Assembly: GCA_048594975.1 (NCBI GenBank)
Contig: JBMDXQ010000135.1
Coordinates: forward strand, 10,638 to 74,637
Length of the DNA: 64,000 nt
Direction of reading: 5' to 3'
Origin: JBMDXB01 sp048594975
GTDB lineage: Bacteria > Acidobacteriota > Vicinamibacteria > Vicinamibacterales > 2-12-FULL-66-21
The notes beneath the pieces were generated by a model. That model was not told the origin of the DNA and did no database searches. It saw nothing but the letters and a program-made list of their open reading frames with translations. Shown one piece after another: positions 32,488 to 40,424 of this stretch (within the stretch, counting starts at the first letter, position 1; each line of letters begins with the position of its first letter). A program made the translations under genes and the position numbers.

Positions 32488-33585
32488 CTGAAACCACGTC
32501 TTCCGTCTGTCCTCTTGAGCCTGCTCGTCGCCGCAGCCTGCGGCAGCAAGTCGCCGACCTCGCCGACCTCCGCCAACGCTCCATCACCGGTCTCGCCGAG
32601 CGACGGCGCCGCGGTCGAGACCTTCCGCCCGACAGTTGCCGTCACGAACATGACGGCCAGTCAAGCCGGGGCGAACACCTACGAGTTCCAGATCTCCGAG
32701 AACAGCGAGTTCTCGGCCATCGTCGCGCGCGCTGCCGGGATCGCGGAAGGAAGCGGCGGAACCACGTCGTTCACGCCCGGTTTCGACCTGCAGACCACGA
32801 CCCGCTTCTACTGGCGCGCCCGGGTCACGACCGGTTCGACGACTTCCGGGTGGTCGACCCCGCGGAGCTTCACCACCCCGATTGCCGGTTACAACCGTGA
32901 CGGGGAGCTGTACGACCCGCTCGTCTACGGCGCCACTGTGGGCGAGGCGGTCGGCTCGACGACGTTCGTTCCTGGCAAGGGCATCCGCCTGAACGACGGC
33001 AACTCATATGTCAGGTACCAGCTGCGGCAGCCCTTGAGCGGTGGCGAGTTCTCGATGGAGGTCGAGGGCTTGTACCCAAACGGCCCCGGCGAGAAACTGA
33101 AAGTCTTCTCGATGAGCGACGGCACGGGCAACGTCTATCGGAGCAACTACCTGCTCGTCGCGCAGTACCGGGGCGCCAACGGGAACCCGGCAAACTGCAT
33201 CGCGTTCAAAGCGCTGTTGGGCGACCCGTTCTTCAAGCTCGAGCCGGATTTCGGCGAGCGCGACGCCGCAGTCATGTCGCTGGATCCCGGCCGCGGCTAC
33301 TTCTGGAAGGGGACCTGGGGCAACTACTTCCACCTGGTGATCCAGGACGGAATCAACGGTCGCACGCTCTACAACTTCGGCAAATCCGTCACCGACGTCG
33401 AAGGCGTCAGCTCTCCCTCCGCGGCCACCTACAACCCGAACCCGCATTTCGCCTACCTCGGTGCCAACAACGGGCCGTTCGGCGAAGAGCACGGCTCGTG
33501 GCCCGGCGCCGTTTATCGTAACGTCTGGATCAGCAACCGGCCGCGTCCAGCCTCACTTGGTACCGCGCTGCTGCCCCCACACTAG
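32488..33585 (+). CDS. Lipoprotein with FN3-like domain and concanavalin/LamG-like C-terminal domain
   Basis: About 365 residues, paralogue of the protein at 13057. The signal peptide ends LVAAAC (Cys about 18). An FN3-like module spans about 30-125 (SPVSPSDGAAVETFRPTV, RFYWRARVTTGSTTSGW). A jelly-roll-like domain runs from DPLVYGATVGEAVGSTTFVPG to YRNVWIS. The frame has no ATG or GTG near the signal peptide. CTG 32488 gives M-K-P-R-L-P-S-V and is preceded by AGGAG (32474-32478) at 9 nt, and the promoter lies 35 nt upstream, so a CTG start is proposed. It is followed at 2 nt by the next lipoprotein. Confidence 0.8.
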   Translation: MKPRLPSVLLSLLVAAACGSKSPTSPTSANAPSPVSPSDGAAVETFRPTVAVTNMTASQAGANTYEFQISENSEFSAIVARAAGIAEGSGGTTSFTPGFDLQTTTRFYWRARVTTGSTTSGWSTPRSFTTPIAGYNRDGELYDPLVYGATVGEAVGSTTFVPGKGIRLNDGNSYVRYQLRQPLSGGEFSMEVEGLYPNGPGEKLKVFSMSDGTGNVYRSNYLLVAQYRGANGNPANCIAFKALLGDPFFKLEPDFGERDAAVMSLDPGRGYFWKGTWGNYFHLVIQDGINGRTLYNFGKSVTDVEGVSSPSAATYNPNPHFAYLGANNGPFGEEHGSWPGAVYRNVWISNRPRPASLGTALLPPH

Positions 33586-33587
33586 TC

Positions 33588-34370
33588 ATGCAGAAACGCG
33601 TCTTCGTCGCTGCTGCCGCCGCGGCACTCGCCGCCATCTCGCTGGCCTGCGGGTCGTCTCCGGCGGCGCCGGCCCCGGCCACCGCTGCAAACCCAGTCCC
33701 GAGGTTCACCGCGCCGTCGGTGCAGTCGCCGGCCAACGAAGAGGTCGCGGCGACCCTCACACCGACGCTCGTGGCGGGCGCTGCCACCGTGGATCTGGCC
33801 GGCTATCAGCTCCAGTATCGGTTTCACCTGTTCAACGGCGCGGGTACGCTGGTTTCCGACTCCGGACTCGTCGGCGAGCCGGCGTGGACCCACGCGTCCG
33901 CGCTGACGCCGAATGCTCGCTACACGTGGAAGGTCCGCGCCGAATCGCAGGGCTGGGGCGGTCCGTGGTCGAACGAGGCGGCGTTTCGCACCCCGGATTC
34001 GCCGCCGGCCTATGCCGGGCCCGTTGGCAACTGGCAGGCCTGTGCCGGACTCAGCGAGGGTGATCTCGTCGCGTGCGTCTGGAACACGATCAGGCCCACG
34101 AACTCGGTCGGCGACTTCGAGGTCGTCAAGCGCGTGGCCTGGCTCGCGCGAGGCGAGGGTGCCGGTCTGCTCATCAAGACGAGCGGCGAGAACGTCGTCT
34201 TGTGGCAGGGCTACAGTTTCTCGGCGACGCGTGTCTGCTATCCCGACGGCCACATCTACAAGATCATCAGCGACGCCGGACCCGGCGGCACCAACGCGCC
34301 GATGTGGATGGACAACGATTTCGTCGACCGGGCGTTGTACGTGCCGCCGATCGACCCGAGCAAGCCGTAG
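33588..34370 (+). CDS. Lipoprotein with FN3-like domain and the unnamed C-terminal domain
   Basis: A 260-residue lipoprotein (SLAC lipobox, Cys about 21). One FN3-like domain spans about 42-140 (QSPANEEVAATLTPTL, YTWKVRAESQGWGGPWS). A C-terminal domain of about 110 residues is shared with the protein at 10774: NWQACAG, GDLVACVW, FEVVKRVAWLARG, GLLIKTSGENVVLW and VCYPDGHIYKI. That domain has conserved Trp, three Cys and the PDGHIYK signature; no known family comes to mind. The TAG stop is the first three bases of inverted-repeat element B. Confidence 0.82.
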   Translation: MQKRVFVAAAAAALAAISLACGSSPAAPAPATAANPVPRFTAPSVQSPANEEVAATLTPTLVAGAATVDLAGYQLQYRFHLFNGAGTLVSDSGLVGEPAWTHASALTPNARYTWKVRAESQGWGGPWSNEAAFRTPDSPPAYAGPVGNWQACAGLSEGDLVACVWNTIRPTNSVGDFEVVKRVAWLARGEGAGLLIKTSGENVVLWQGYSFSATRVCYPDGHIYKIISDAGPGGTNAPMWMDNDFVDRALYVPPIDPSKP

Positions 34371-34531
34371 CGCCCCGTGGTGAAACGCCAGGGTGCATTC
34401 GGCCGGCGATGCATCCCCGTGGGCGGCGTTGCTCTTCCTTCATATATTCCCGGTATTCTCAGTCGTCGCGCCTTTCCCACGGGGCGCCTCGCCGGCCTCG
34501 GTGCGACGCTGGCGTTCCACACGGGCCGCTA
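34368..34531. repeat. 164-bp inverted-repeat element starting at a stop codon (copy B)
   Basis: The left end begins TAGCGCCCCGTGGTGAAACG and the right end, read in reverse complement, begins TAGCGGCCCGTGTGGAACGC. The arms continue imperfectly with GGCCGGCGA and CCCGTGGG. The interior, read from the right, carries AAGGCGCGA, ATACCGGGA, GAGCAACGC and GGGATGCATCG, matching copy A (11923-12085) in opposite orientation. As in copy A the first three bases are the stop codon of a lipoprotein with the unnamed domain. Confidence 0.75.
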
Positions 34532-34541
34532 TGTGACCGCG

Positions 34542-35741
34542 CTATCCCCCTGATCGCGCTTCCACGACCTCGACGCCGCCGGCTCGTGTCGACTCGCCAG
34601 CAGTCCAGCTCTCGGACCATTGCAGGGCGTTCGCGCCGGCGGGCCGGACGACCAGCACCCACGCCCGCCCGGCATCGTGCCGCTCGAAGACCGCCAGCGC
34701 GGCCCGCCGATCGAAGGACCTCACGGCCGCCCCTGCCTCGCCCGCCTGCCGGACAACCCCGCGGTGTTCGATGCCATCCGGAAGCAGACGCCAGGCATCC
34801 GCCCAGGCCTCGAAGCATTCCAGCTCGCGGCCCGACGGAATACGGGCGTTCAGCCCGCCCTCGTAATGGAACGTCGCGCCCAGGCCGATCATCCTCGACA
34901 CGAGCGCGCTCGCGCGAAACCGATCGGGATTGTCGTCTCGGCGGCCGGGATCCGTCTGCTCGCCCGCCCCGATCGGCTCGTCGTTGACGACCGGCTTGTT
35001 CCATTTCCGCAGGAGCTCGCGGCCGGCCGCCAGCGCCGCGACGTGGTCCCAGCCGCGATCGCCGCCGTCGCGGGGGAAATGAAACGTCGCGTAGTCGCCT
35101 CCGGCGAATCGCTCGTCGCCCTCGGCGGATCCGAGCGCGACCGGCACGGCTTCCGGGACGAGACCCGCCAGCTTGGCGAGCTGGGACGTGTCGTCGACAC
35201 GCTCCGCCTGCGTGTGATGCCCCGGCTCGTTCGCCAGCTCGACGAGCGCGTTCGGGTGACGCCCGGCGATCGCGCCCACCTCGCGGACGTGCTCGTCGAT
35301 GTCGACGGGAATGGCTCCCGTGTCGGCTAGGGCCACGATCTCGACGTACAAGCCGCGATCCGCGGCCATCGTCAGCAGTCGCGGCAGCGCCGCGCGGCCG
35401 TGCTCTGGCTCCAGCGCAAACAGGTTCTCCGCCATCGTCAGGACGCGAACGATGGTCAGGCCTCGGGCGGCGCACCAGTCCAGGTATGCCTCGACCTCAT
35501 CCGCGCGTCCGCGTGCGAGCATCTGGACGAGGCGGAAGGCCGTGATGCCACGCCAGTGAAACGGCCTGCCGTCCGGGTAGGTGAAGCGTGTGCCGCTGAT
35601 GCGCAGGTGCCCGGCCGGCACGGGCTGCGTCCCGCCCTCGCCACGCTCGTTTCCATGCAGCGCGGACGATGTCGCAGCCCCGGCGGTGCCGGCTGCGAGG
35701 AGCGCGACGACTGCCGCCGCATCGCGGATTCGGAAGAGCAC
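34542..35741 (-). CDS. Exported GH5-like (cellulase fold) glycoside hydrolase candidate
   Basis: A 399-residue protein with a signal peptide (VVALLAAGTAGAATS). The N-terminal strand ISGTRFTYPDGRPFHWRGIT is typical of GH5-type TIM barrels, followed by EVEAYLDWCAARGLTIVRV and VELANEPGHHT. The Glu of NEP is the usual acid/base residue, and NDEPIGAGE may carry the second carboxylate. A short C-terminal beta part follows. The start GTG 35741 lies 35 nt after the lipoprotein stop; longer N-termini lie over that gene. It may trim or remodel the surface glycan (inference). Confidence 0.72.
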   Translation of the reverse strand: MLFRIRDAAAVVALLAAGTAGAATSSALHGNERGEGGTQPVPAGHLRISGTRFTYPDGRPFHWRGITAFRLVQMLARGRADEVEAYLDWCAARGLTIVRVLTMAENLFALEPEHGRAALPRLLTMAADRGLYVEIVALADTGAIPVDIDEHVREVGAIAGRHPNALVELANEPGHHTQAERVDDTSQLAKLAGLVPEAVPVALGSAEGDERFAGGDYATFHFPRDGGDRGWDHVAALAAGRELLRKWNKPVVNDEPIGAGEQTDPGRRDDNPDRFRASALVSRMIGLGATFHYEGGLNARIPSGRELECFEAWADAWRLLPDGIEHRGVVRQAGEAGAAVRSFDRRAALAVFERHDAGRAWVLVVRPAGANALQWSESWTAGESTRAGGVEVVEARSGG

Positions 35742-35775
35742 GTTTTTGTACGGAGCGGTAATGAAGGTTCCCGGA

Positions 35776-36894
35776 CTATTTCGACGAGTAGAAGGCGTGC
35801 CCGGCCGTGCCCGCATAGCGACTCGAGCAGAGCCACCAGCGCGAGTCGGCATTGGCGTAGACGCCCGTGAGGTGATCGATGCCGCGCGTCAGCTCGGTGC
35901 GGCCGGTCTTCCTGTCGGTCGAGTTCCACTGCACGGGCACGTCGATACACGCGTCGCCGGGCAATGGCCCGTAACAGGTTCCGCCGAAATTCACCTGTAC
36001 CGACGCGCCACCGATCTCGTAGCTGAGCATCTGGTAATTCGTGTAGTGCGCGATGACCTGGTCGCGCTCGTCGTTGACCTCGCCCGGTACCGGACAGGCG
36101 GAAGCCTTGAAGTCGCGCATGATGTCGTTCACGTCCCCGTTCGTCTGCGGATTCGAGAACTCGTCGAGGAAGCGACGGGCCATGATGCCGAGCTCGCGCG
36201 CGGAATCGTGAAGCCTCACGATGCGCGTCGCGGTCGCGTCCTGCTGGAAGATGCCGCCCGCCCCGTACCGCTCTACTACCCGCAGCGTGATCGTCACTTG
36301 CACCGGAGTGGTCTCGACCGTTGCGGGAGCCTGCCACGCGGTGGTGCGGCCGGTCCCGCTGATCGCCCCCATCGTCGCGCTCCACTGGTACTCGAGGTGA
36401 TCGGCCGCCGTCTCCGGGTCGGTCACCGTCGCCGACACGGCGAGGCTTTCGTTGAGGTCGGCGAAGTTCGCCGGCTCGCGCGGTTTGCTCCCCTGCGCCG
36501 TGATGGACGCGATTGTCGGTGCGACGTTCGGCGGCGGCGTCTGATAGGAGAACCCTCCCGGAAGCGAAGCGCTGCGGCCGGCCACCGAGACCACGACGTC
36601 CACCGCGCCGGCGGCGGCGCCCGCCGGCGTCCTCGCCGTCAGCGCCTCGTTGCTCTGCACCGCCACGTCGGTGGCCGGCCGCCCGCCGAGCGTGACCGTC
36701 GCGCCGGCGGCAAAGCGCAGGCCGCGGATCGTGACCTCCGTACCGCCCGCCGTGTTGCCCCCGTTGGGCGAGATGGAATAGACCGCCGGGCCCTCCGCTA
36801 CGGGCGGCGGCGCAACCGGCGAACCGCCGCCGCAGGCGATCGCCGAGATACTGACGCAGGCAGCAGCGGCCAGGCGAAAGACGCGACCGACCAT
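35776..36894 (-). CDS. Lipoprotein with IPT/TIG domain
   Basis: A 372-residue protein with the lipobox ISAIAC (Cys about 20) and a Pro-rich linker. An IPT/TIG Ig-like domain spans about 38-120 (YSISPNGGNTAGGTEVTIRG, GFSYQTPPP). A second beta domain follows (about 125-210, VTDPETAADHLEYQWSA). The C-terminal part (about 215-372) has MARRFLDEFSNPQTNGDVND and paired Cys (TCYGPLPGDACID, WWLCSSR) of unknown fold. ATG 36894 shares one base with the GT2 stop, so it is coupled. It is probably a surface carbohydrate-binding or scaffold lipoprotein. Confidence 0.75.
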   Translation of the reverse strand: MVGRVFRLAAAACVSISAIACGGGSPVAPPPVAEGPAVYSISPNGGNTAGGTEVTIRGLRFAAGATVTLGGRPATDVAVQSNEALTARTPAGAAAGAVDVVVSVAGRSASLPGGFSYQTPPPNVAPTIASITAQGSKPREPANFADLNESLAVSATVTDPETAADHLEYQWSATMGAISGTGRTTAWQAPATVETTPVQVTITLRVVERYGAGGIFQQDATATRIVRLHDSARELGIMARRFLDEFSNPQTNGDVNDIMRDFKASACPVPGEVNDERDQVIAHYTNYQMLSYEIGGASVQVNFGGTCYGPLPGDACIDVPVQWNSTDRKTGRTELTRGIDHLTGVYANADSRWWLCSSRYAGTAGHAFYSSK

Positions 36895-37874
36895 CAGGCG
36901 CCTTCCGCGACCGGCTCGCGCTCGGGCAGCGACTCGAGAATCTCCCGGATGACGTAGATCGGCTTGTTCTGGGACTCGTGGTAGGTGCGCGCCTGCATCT
37001 CGGCCAGCAGCCCGAGCGTGACCAGCTGAACGCCGGTGAAGATCAACAGGATGCCGAACAGCAGCAGCGGTCGATCGCCGATGGCCTGGTGCCCGATGTA
37101 CTTCACGTACGCGAGGTACAGGCAGACGAGCGTCCCGAGGGCCCCCATCGAGAACCCGAGCAGGCCGAATATCTGAAGCGGGCGTGTCGAGTAGCTGAGG
37201 AGGAACTTGACCGTGACGAGATCGAGGATGACGCGGATCGTCCGCGAAATCCCGTAGTTCGATCGGCCGTGCGCGCGCGGCCGGTGGTTGACCGGCATCT
37301 CGGCGATGCTGATGCCCTGCTCGCTGGCAATGGCCGGCAGGAACCGGTGCATCTCGCCGTAGAGCTTCATCGGCTTGACCACTTCGGCGCGGAAGACCTT
37401 CAGCGAACAGCCGTAGTCGTGCAGCTTCACGCCGGTGGCGCGCGAGATGATCCAGTTGGCGATCATCGAGGGCAGCCGGCGGTTGACCCAGGGATCCTTT
37501 CGTTCGCGGCGCCAGCCGGCCACGAGGTCGGCCCCCTGCTCCAGCCGTTCGATCATGCGCGGGATGTCGGCCGGGTCGTTCTGCAGATCGCCGTCGGAGG
37601 TGACGACGTAGCGGCCGCGCGCGTGCGCGAAGCCGGCGGCGAACCCGGCGGTCTGGCCGAAGTTGCGGCGGAAACGGATGACGCGCAGGCGCGGGTCCCG
37701 CTGCTGCAGCCGCGCGAGATGCTCGAACGTGTCGTCCGTGCTGCCGTCGTCGATGACGACGATCTCGTAGGACCGCCCGAACGCGGATAGCGTGCCGGTC
37801 AGCTCGCGGTAGAGCCCCTCGACATTCGCCGCCTCGTTGCGCATCGGCACGATGACCGATATCTCTGGAGCCAT
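36894..37874 (-). CDS. Glycosyltransferase family 2 with C-terminal membrane helices (GtrB/ArnC-like)
   Basis: About 326 residues. The GT-A domain has ISVIVPMRNEAANVEGLYRE, VIDDGSTDDTFEHL, TSDGDLQNDPADIPRM (DGD/DLQNDP, as in GtrB/ArnC) and NHRPRAHGRSNYGISRT. Two C-terminal membrane helices follow (from about 230). Such enzymes transfer a sugar to undecaprenyl phosphate. ATG 37874 gives the canonical N-terminus MAPEISVIVP. GTG 37895 is an alternative start, close to the predicted transcription start. It is first in an operon with the IPT/TIG lipoprotein and the GH5-like gene. Confidence 0.87.
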   Translation of the reverse strand: MAPEISVIVPMRNEAANVEGLYRELTGTLSAFGRSYEIVVIDDGSTDDTFEHLARLQQRDPRLRVIRFRRNFGQTAGFAAGFAHARGRYVVTSDGDLQNDPADIPRMIERLEQGADLVAGWRRERKDPWVNRRLPSMIANWIISRATGVKLHDYGCSLKVFRAEVVKPMKLYGEMHRFLPAIASEQGISIAEMPVNHRPRAHGRSNYGISRTIRVILDLVTVKFLLSYSTRPLQIFGLLGFSMGALGTLVCLYLAYVKYIGHQAIGDRPLLLFGILLIFTGVQLVTLGLLAEMQARTYHESQNKPIYVIREILESLPEREPVAEGA

Positions 37875-37898
37875 GCGCTGGATACTGGTAAACACTTG

Positions 37899-37927
37899 AT
37901 TATACGGACCTTCCGCTCGCTGCGCAA
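37899..37927 (-). promoter_or_regulatory. Promoter of the GT2-lipoprotein-hydrolase operon
   Basis: On the minus strand TTGCGC (37927-37922), a 17-bp spacer and a perfect TATAAT (37904-37899). The -10 ends only 4 nt before GTG 37895, leaving about 18 nt of leader before ATG 37874. Confidence 0.68.
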
Positions 37928-38144
37928 GCGCATCTGCCCGAGGCGCACCTGCATGGGCGTCGCCCGCCGCTCGCAGCGCAGGCGTTTCAGGCCTGGATTA
38001 ACGCGCGCACGCAGCCGCCGCAGCGACATTCTGTCGGCCTGCGGAAGTGGGTTTTCGAAGCGAACGGGCCGACGTGATGTTCACGCTGCTGGAGAATCCG
38101 GGTGAAGGGCCGCGCGTCACCTCGGAGCGAGGCGTTCATCGGAC
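37928..38144. other. Intergenic stretch without recognisable gene
   Basis: The 217 bp between the leftward promoter and the DedA-like stop hold only Arg-rich short frames on both strands, with no plausible start signals or family resemblance. I see no hairpin or repeat worth calling. Confidence 0.5.
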
Positions 38145-38759
38145 CTAATCGAGCCGCGATGTGGCTTCCCGTGATGCCGGCTTCCGCCGCCTGACGATCC
38201 AGATCGCGCCCACCAGCGCGACGACGGCGGCCAGAACCAGCGCGGCTTCGCGCGAGTGCGCGATCAGGTACTCGGCGGCGCGGTCGCCATAGTACAGCGC
38301 AAGCAGCGCCTCGCCGCCATACCGGATTCCCCGGCCGATGGCGACCGCCACCAGGAACTCCAGCGGCCGCACCTTTGCGATGCCGGCGGCGAGCACGAAC
38401 ACCTTGAACGGGACCGGCGGTGGGAGAATCGCCGGCACCAGGACGCCGAGCAGCCCGTGCCGCTGGTATGCGGCCATCGCGCGCTCGACCTGTCGCTCGT
38501 GCAGGCGCCGGCGCAGGAACCGCTCGCCTCCCCGCCGCGCGAACTCGTAGAGCACGTAGCAGCCGCCCATCGAGCCCAGCGTCGGCATGAGCGCGTAATA
38601 CAGCCACCGCGCCTCGTGGCGCGTGACATCGGCGACGACCAGGAGATCGACGACGTTGGGAAACGAGAGGAACGAAGAGTCGAGGAAGGCGAGGAGGAAG
38701 AGGCCCGGACCGCCGAGCGCTTCGCCCGCGCCCTGCACCCACGCCAGCAGCCGGGACAT
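38145..38759 (-). CDS. DedA/VTT-family membrane protein (YqaA-like)
   Basis: A 204-residue membrane protein with about five hydrophobic segments. SSFLSFPNVVDLLVVADV near residue 30, LGSMGGCYVLYEFARRGGE, and the VTT-typical VPAILPPPVPFKVFVLAAG (about 108-126) followed by R-x-I-R-Y-G-G-E. DedA/VTT proteins are linked to polyprenyl-phosphate or phospholipid recycling, which fits a window full of polyprenyl-linked glycan enzymes. ATG 38759; divergent from the membrane protein at 38817. Confidence 0.83.
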   Translation of the reverse strand: MSRLLAWVQGAGEALGGPGLFLLAFLDSSFLSFPNVVDLLVVADVTRHEARWLYYALMPTLGSMGGCYVLYEFARRGGERFLRRRLHERQVERAMAAYQRHGLLGVLVPAILPPPVPFKVFVLAAGIAKVRPLEFLVAVAIGRGIRYGGEALLALYYGDRAAEYLIAHSREAALVLAAVVALVGAIWIVRRRKPASREATSRLD

Positions 38760-38770
38760 TCCCCTGAGTG

Positions 38771-38776
38771 TAGACT
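38771..38776 (+). promoter_or_regulatory. -10-like TAGACT upstream of the membrane protein at 38817
   Basis: TAGACT is 40 nt before the GTG. The complementary strand carries TACACT at 38772-38767, so the two divergent genes may share this short promoter region. No good -35 is seen. Confidence 0.3.
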
Positions 38777-38816
38777 AACGGGGCATTTCGCCGGGAATGC
38801 CAGGCAGGCCGCTCAG

Positions 38817-40322
38817 GTGCCCGACGTTCGATCTCGCGTCCCCCAATTGATTGCCGTGGCGGTTGCCGCGGCGGGCACGGCCGCCGCAATCCACTACGCA
38901 GCGGCCGGACTGACCGTCAGCCACTACGATGCGCGCGCCCACCTCGTCGTCGCGCGCCGCGTGTTCGACGGCCTCTTCCCCGGCTGGCAGCAGATCGGCG
39001 GCATCTGGCTCCCGGTGCCGCACCTGCTCAACATGATCCCGGTGCAGGTCGATGCCTGGTACCGGAGCGGCGCCTCTGGGGTTGCCATCTCGGTGCTCAG
39101 CATGGCGGTGGCTGCATGGGCCCTGTCGTCGCTCATCGTCCGCATCACCGGATCGCGGATCGGCGCGATCACCGGCGCCGTGCTGCTGATGGGGAACCCC
39201 AACGTCCTCTACCTGCAGAGCACGCCCATGACCGAGCCGCTCCTGTTCGGGACCACGCTGCTCGCGATTGCGTTCACCGCAGCCTGGCTCGACGGTGACA
39301 TGCCCGCCGGCCGGCAACAGGCGACCACCGGGTGGGTGAAGCCGGGACTGGCGCTCGCCGCCGCCTGCCTGACGCGTTACGAGGCGCTGCCGGTCACCGC
39401 CGCGGTCATCGTCCTCGCGTGCGCGGTGCTGCTGCGTCGCGGCACGCCGCCGGCCGCGGCGGCGCGTGCCGGCGCGCTCCTCGGCGCCCTCCCGCTCCTC
39501 GCACTCGTGCTCTTCACGATCAACAGCCGCTACACGACTGGCTACTGGTTCATCCCGCGAGATTTCTACGTGCCGGAGAACGTGGATGCGCTGGGGCGTC
39601 CGTTCGAGGCGTGGCGGCAGGTCAGCACGGGACTGTTCGAGCTGTCGGGAACGGCGCTCGTCTGGTCCGCCTATGCTGGGCTCGCCCTCAGCGCCCTGGC
39701 TTTCGCGCGCTCACCCCGGCGCGCGTCCCTGGTGCTCGTGGCGGCGCTCGCCGCCGCCGCCTTGCTCCCCTGGTACGCCTACCTGCAGGGTCACCCGTTC
39801 CGTGTTCGCTACGACGTGCCGCTGGTGGCCGCCTCCGCGGCGCTGGCGGGTGTCGCGGTCGCGCTCCTGCCCGCGCTCGTGCGGCCGCTGGCCGCGCTGG
39901 CTGTCGTCGTGACGACGGTGATCCAGGCGACGCCGTTCGATCGCACGGCGCCGGTCGTCGTCGAATCACAGCGCGACGCGCGCAACATCGAAGGACGTCG
40001 CGCGGTCACGGCCTACCTGCGGCAGCACCACGACGGGCGTCAGATCATGGCGAGCATGGGATCGCTCGCCCACTACATGCACGACCTCGGGCGGGAGGGC
40101 TTCCGCATCCGCGATTTCCTGCACGAGGGCAACGGCGAACTGTGGCCGTTCGCATTGCACGGCGCCCGCGGCGTCGTCGGGTGGGTGCTCATCGAGGAGC
40201 AGGCGGAGGGTGGCGACTACCTGTTCACCAATCGCCAGCGCAACCGGAGATTCCTCGAGGGTTTTGAGAGGGTGGCTGAAGGAGGAGGGGTCGCGCTCTA
40301 CCGAGCGAATGGCACAAGGTAA
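38817..40322 (+). CDS. Membrane GT-C-like glycosyltransferase
   Basis: About 501 residues with some ten membrane segments. The first exported loop is SHYDARAHLVVARRVFDG, with an acidic Asp and PGWQQIGGIWLPVPHL; this layout recurs in bacterial GT-C proteins (GT39/GT83-like). A soluble exported tail (from about 385) ends GGGVALYRANGTR. The start GTG 38817 is the most upstream plausible one; TTG 38845 is possible. It is monocistronic, divergent from the DedA-like gene. Confidence 0.72.
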   Translation: MPDVRSRVPQLIAVAVAAAGTAAAIHYAAAGLTVSHYDARAHLVVARRVFDGLFPGWQQIGGIWLPVPHLLNMIPVQVDAWYRSGASGVAISVLSMAVAAWALSSLIVRITGSRIGAITGAVLLMGNPNVLYLQSTPMTEPLLFGTTLLAIAFTAAWLDGDMPAGRQQATTGWVKPGLALAAACLTRYEALPVTAAVIVLACAVLLRRGTPPAAAARAGALLGALPLLALVLFTINSRYTTGYWFIPRDFYVPENVDALGRPFEAWRQVSTGLFELSGTALVWSAYAGLALSALAFARSPRRASLVLVAALAAAALLPWYAYLQGHPFRVRYDVPLVAASAALAGVAVALLPALVRPLAALAVVVTTVIQATPFDRTAPVVVESQRDARNIEGRRAVTAYLRQHHDGRQIMASMGSLAHYMHDLGREGFRIRDFLHEGNGELWPFALHGARGVVGWVLIEEQAEGGDYLFTNRQRNRRFLEGFERVAEGGGVALYRANGTR

Positions 40323-40374
40323 ATGGCAGATGACCGGAGGGCGCCTATCCTGGCGTCACGCACTGGCAACCTGC

Positions 40375-40423
40375 CACCTACCACTTACTACTCACCACTT
40401 TCTTGCACTTACCACTTCACTTC
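40375..40423. repeat. Short word-like repeat, unit about ACCACTT
   Basis: The stretch consists of imperfect copies of a CCACTTA/ACCACTT word (CCACCTACCACTTACTACTC, then CACCACTTTCTTGCACTTAC and CACTT). It fills the gap between convergent genes next to the barrel-protein stop. GGCAG/CTGCC arms nearby allow partial folding. Confidence 0.5.
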
Positions 40424-40424
40424 G

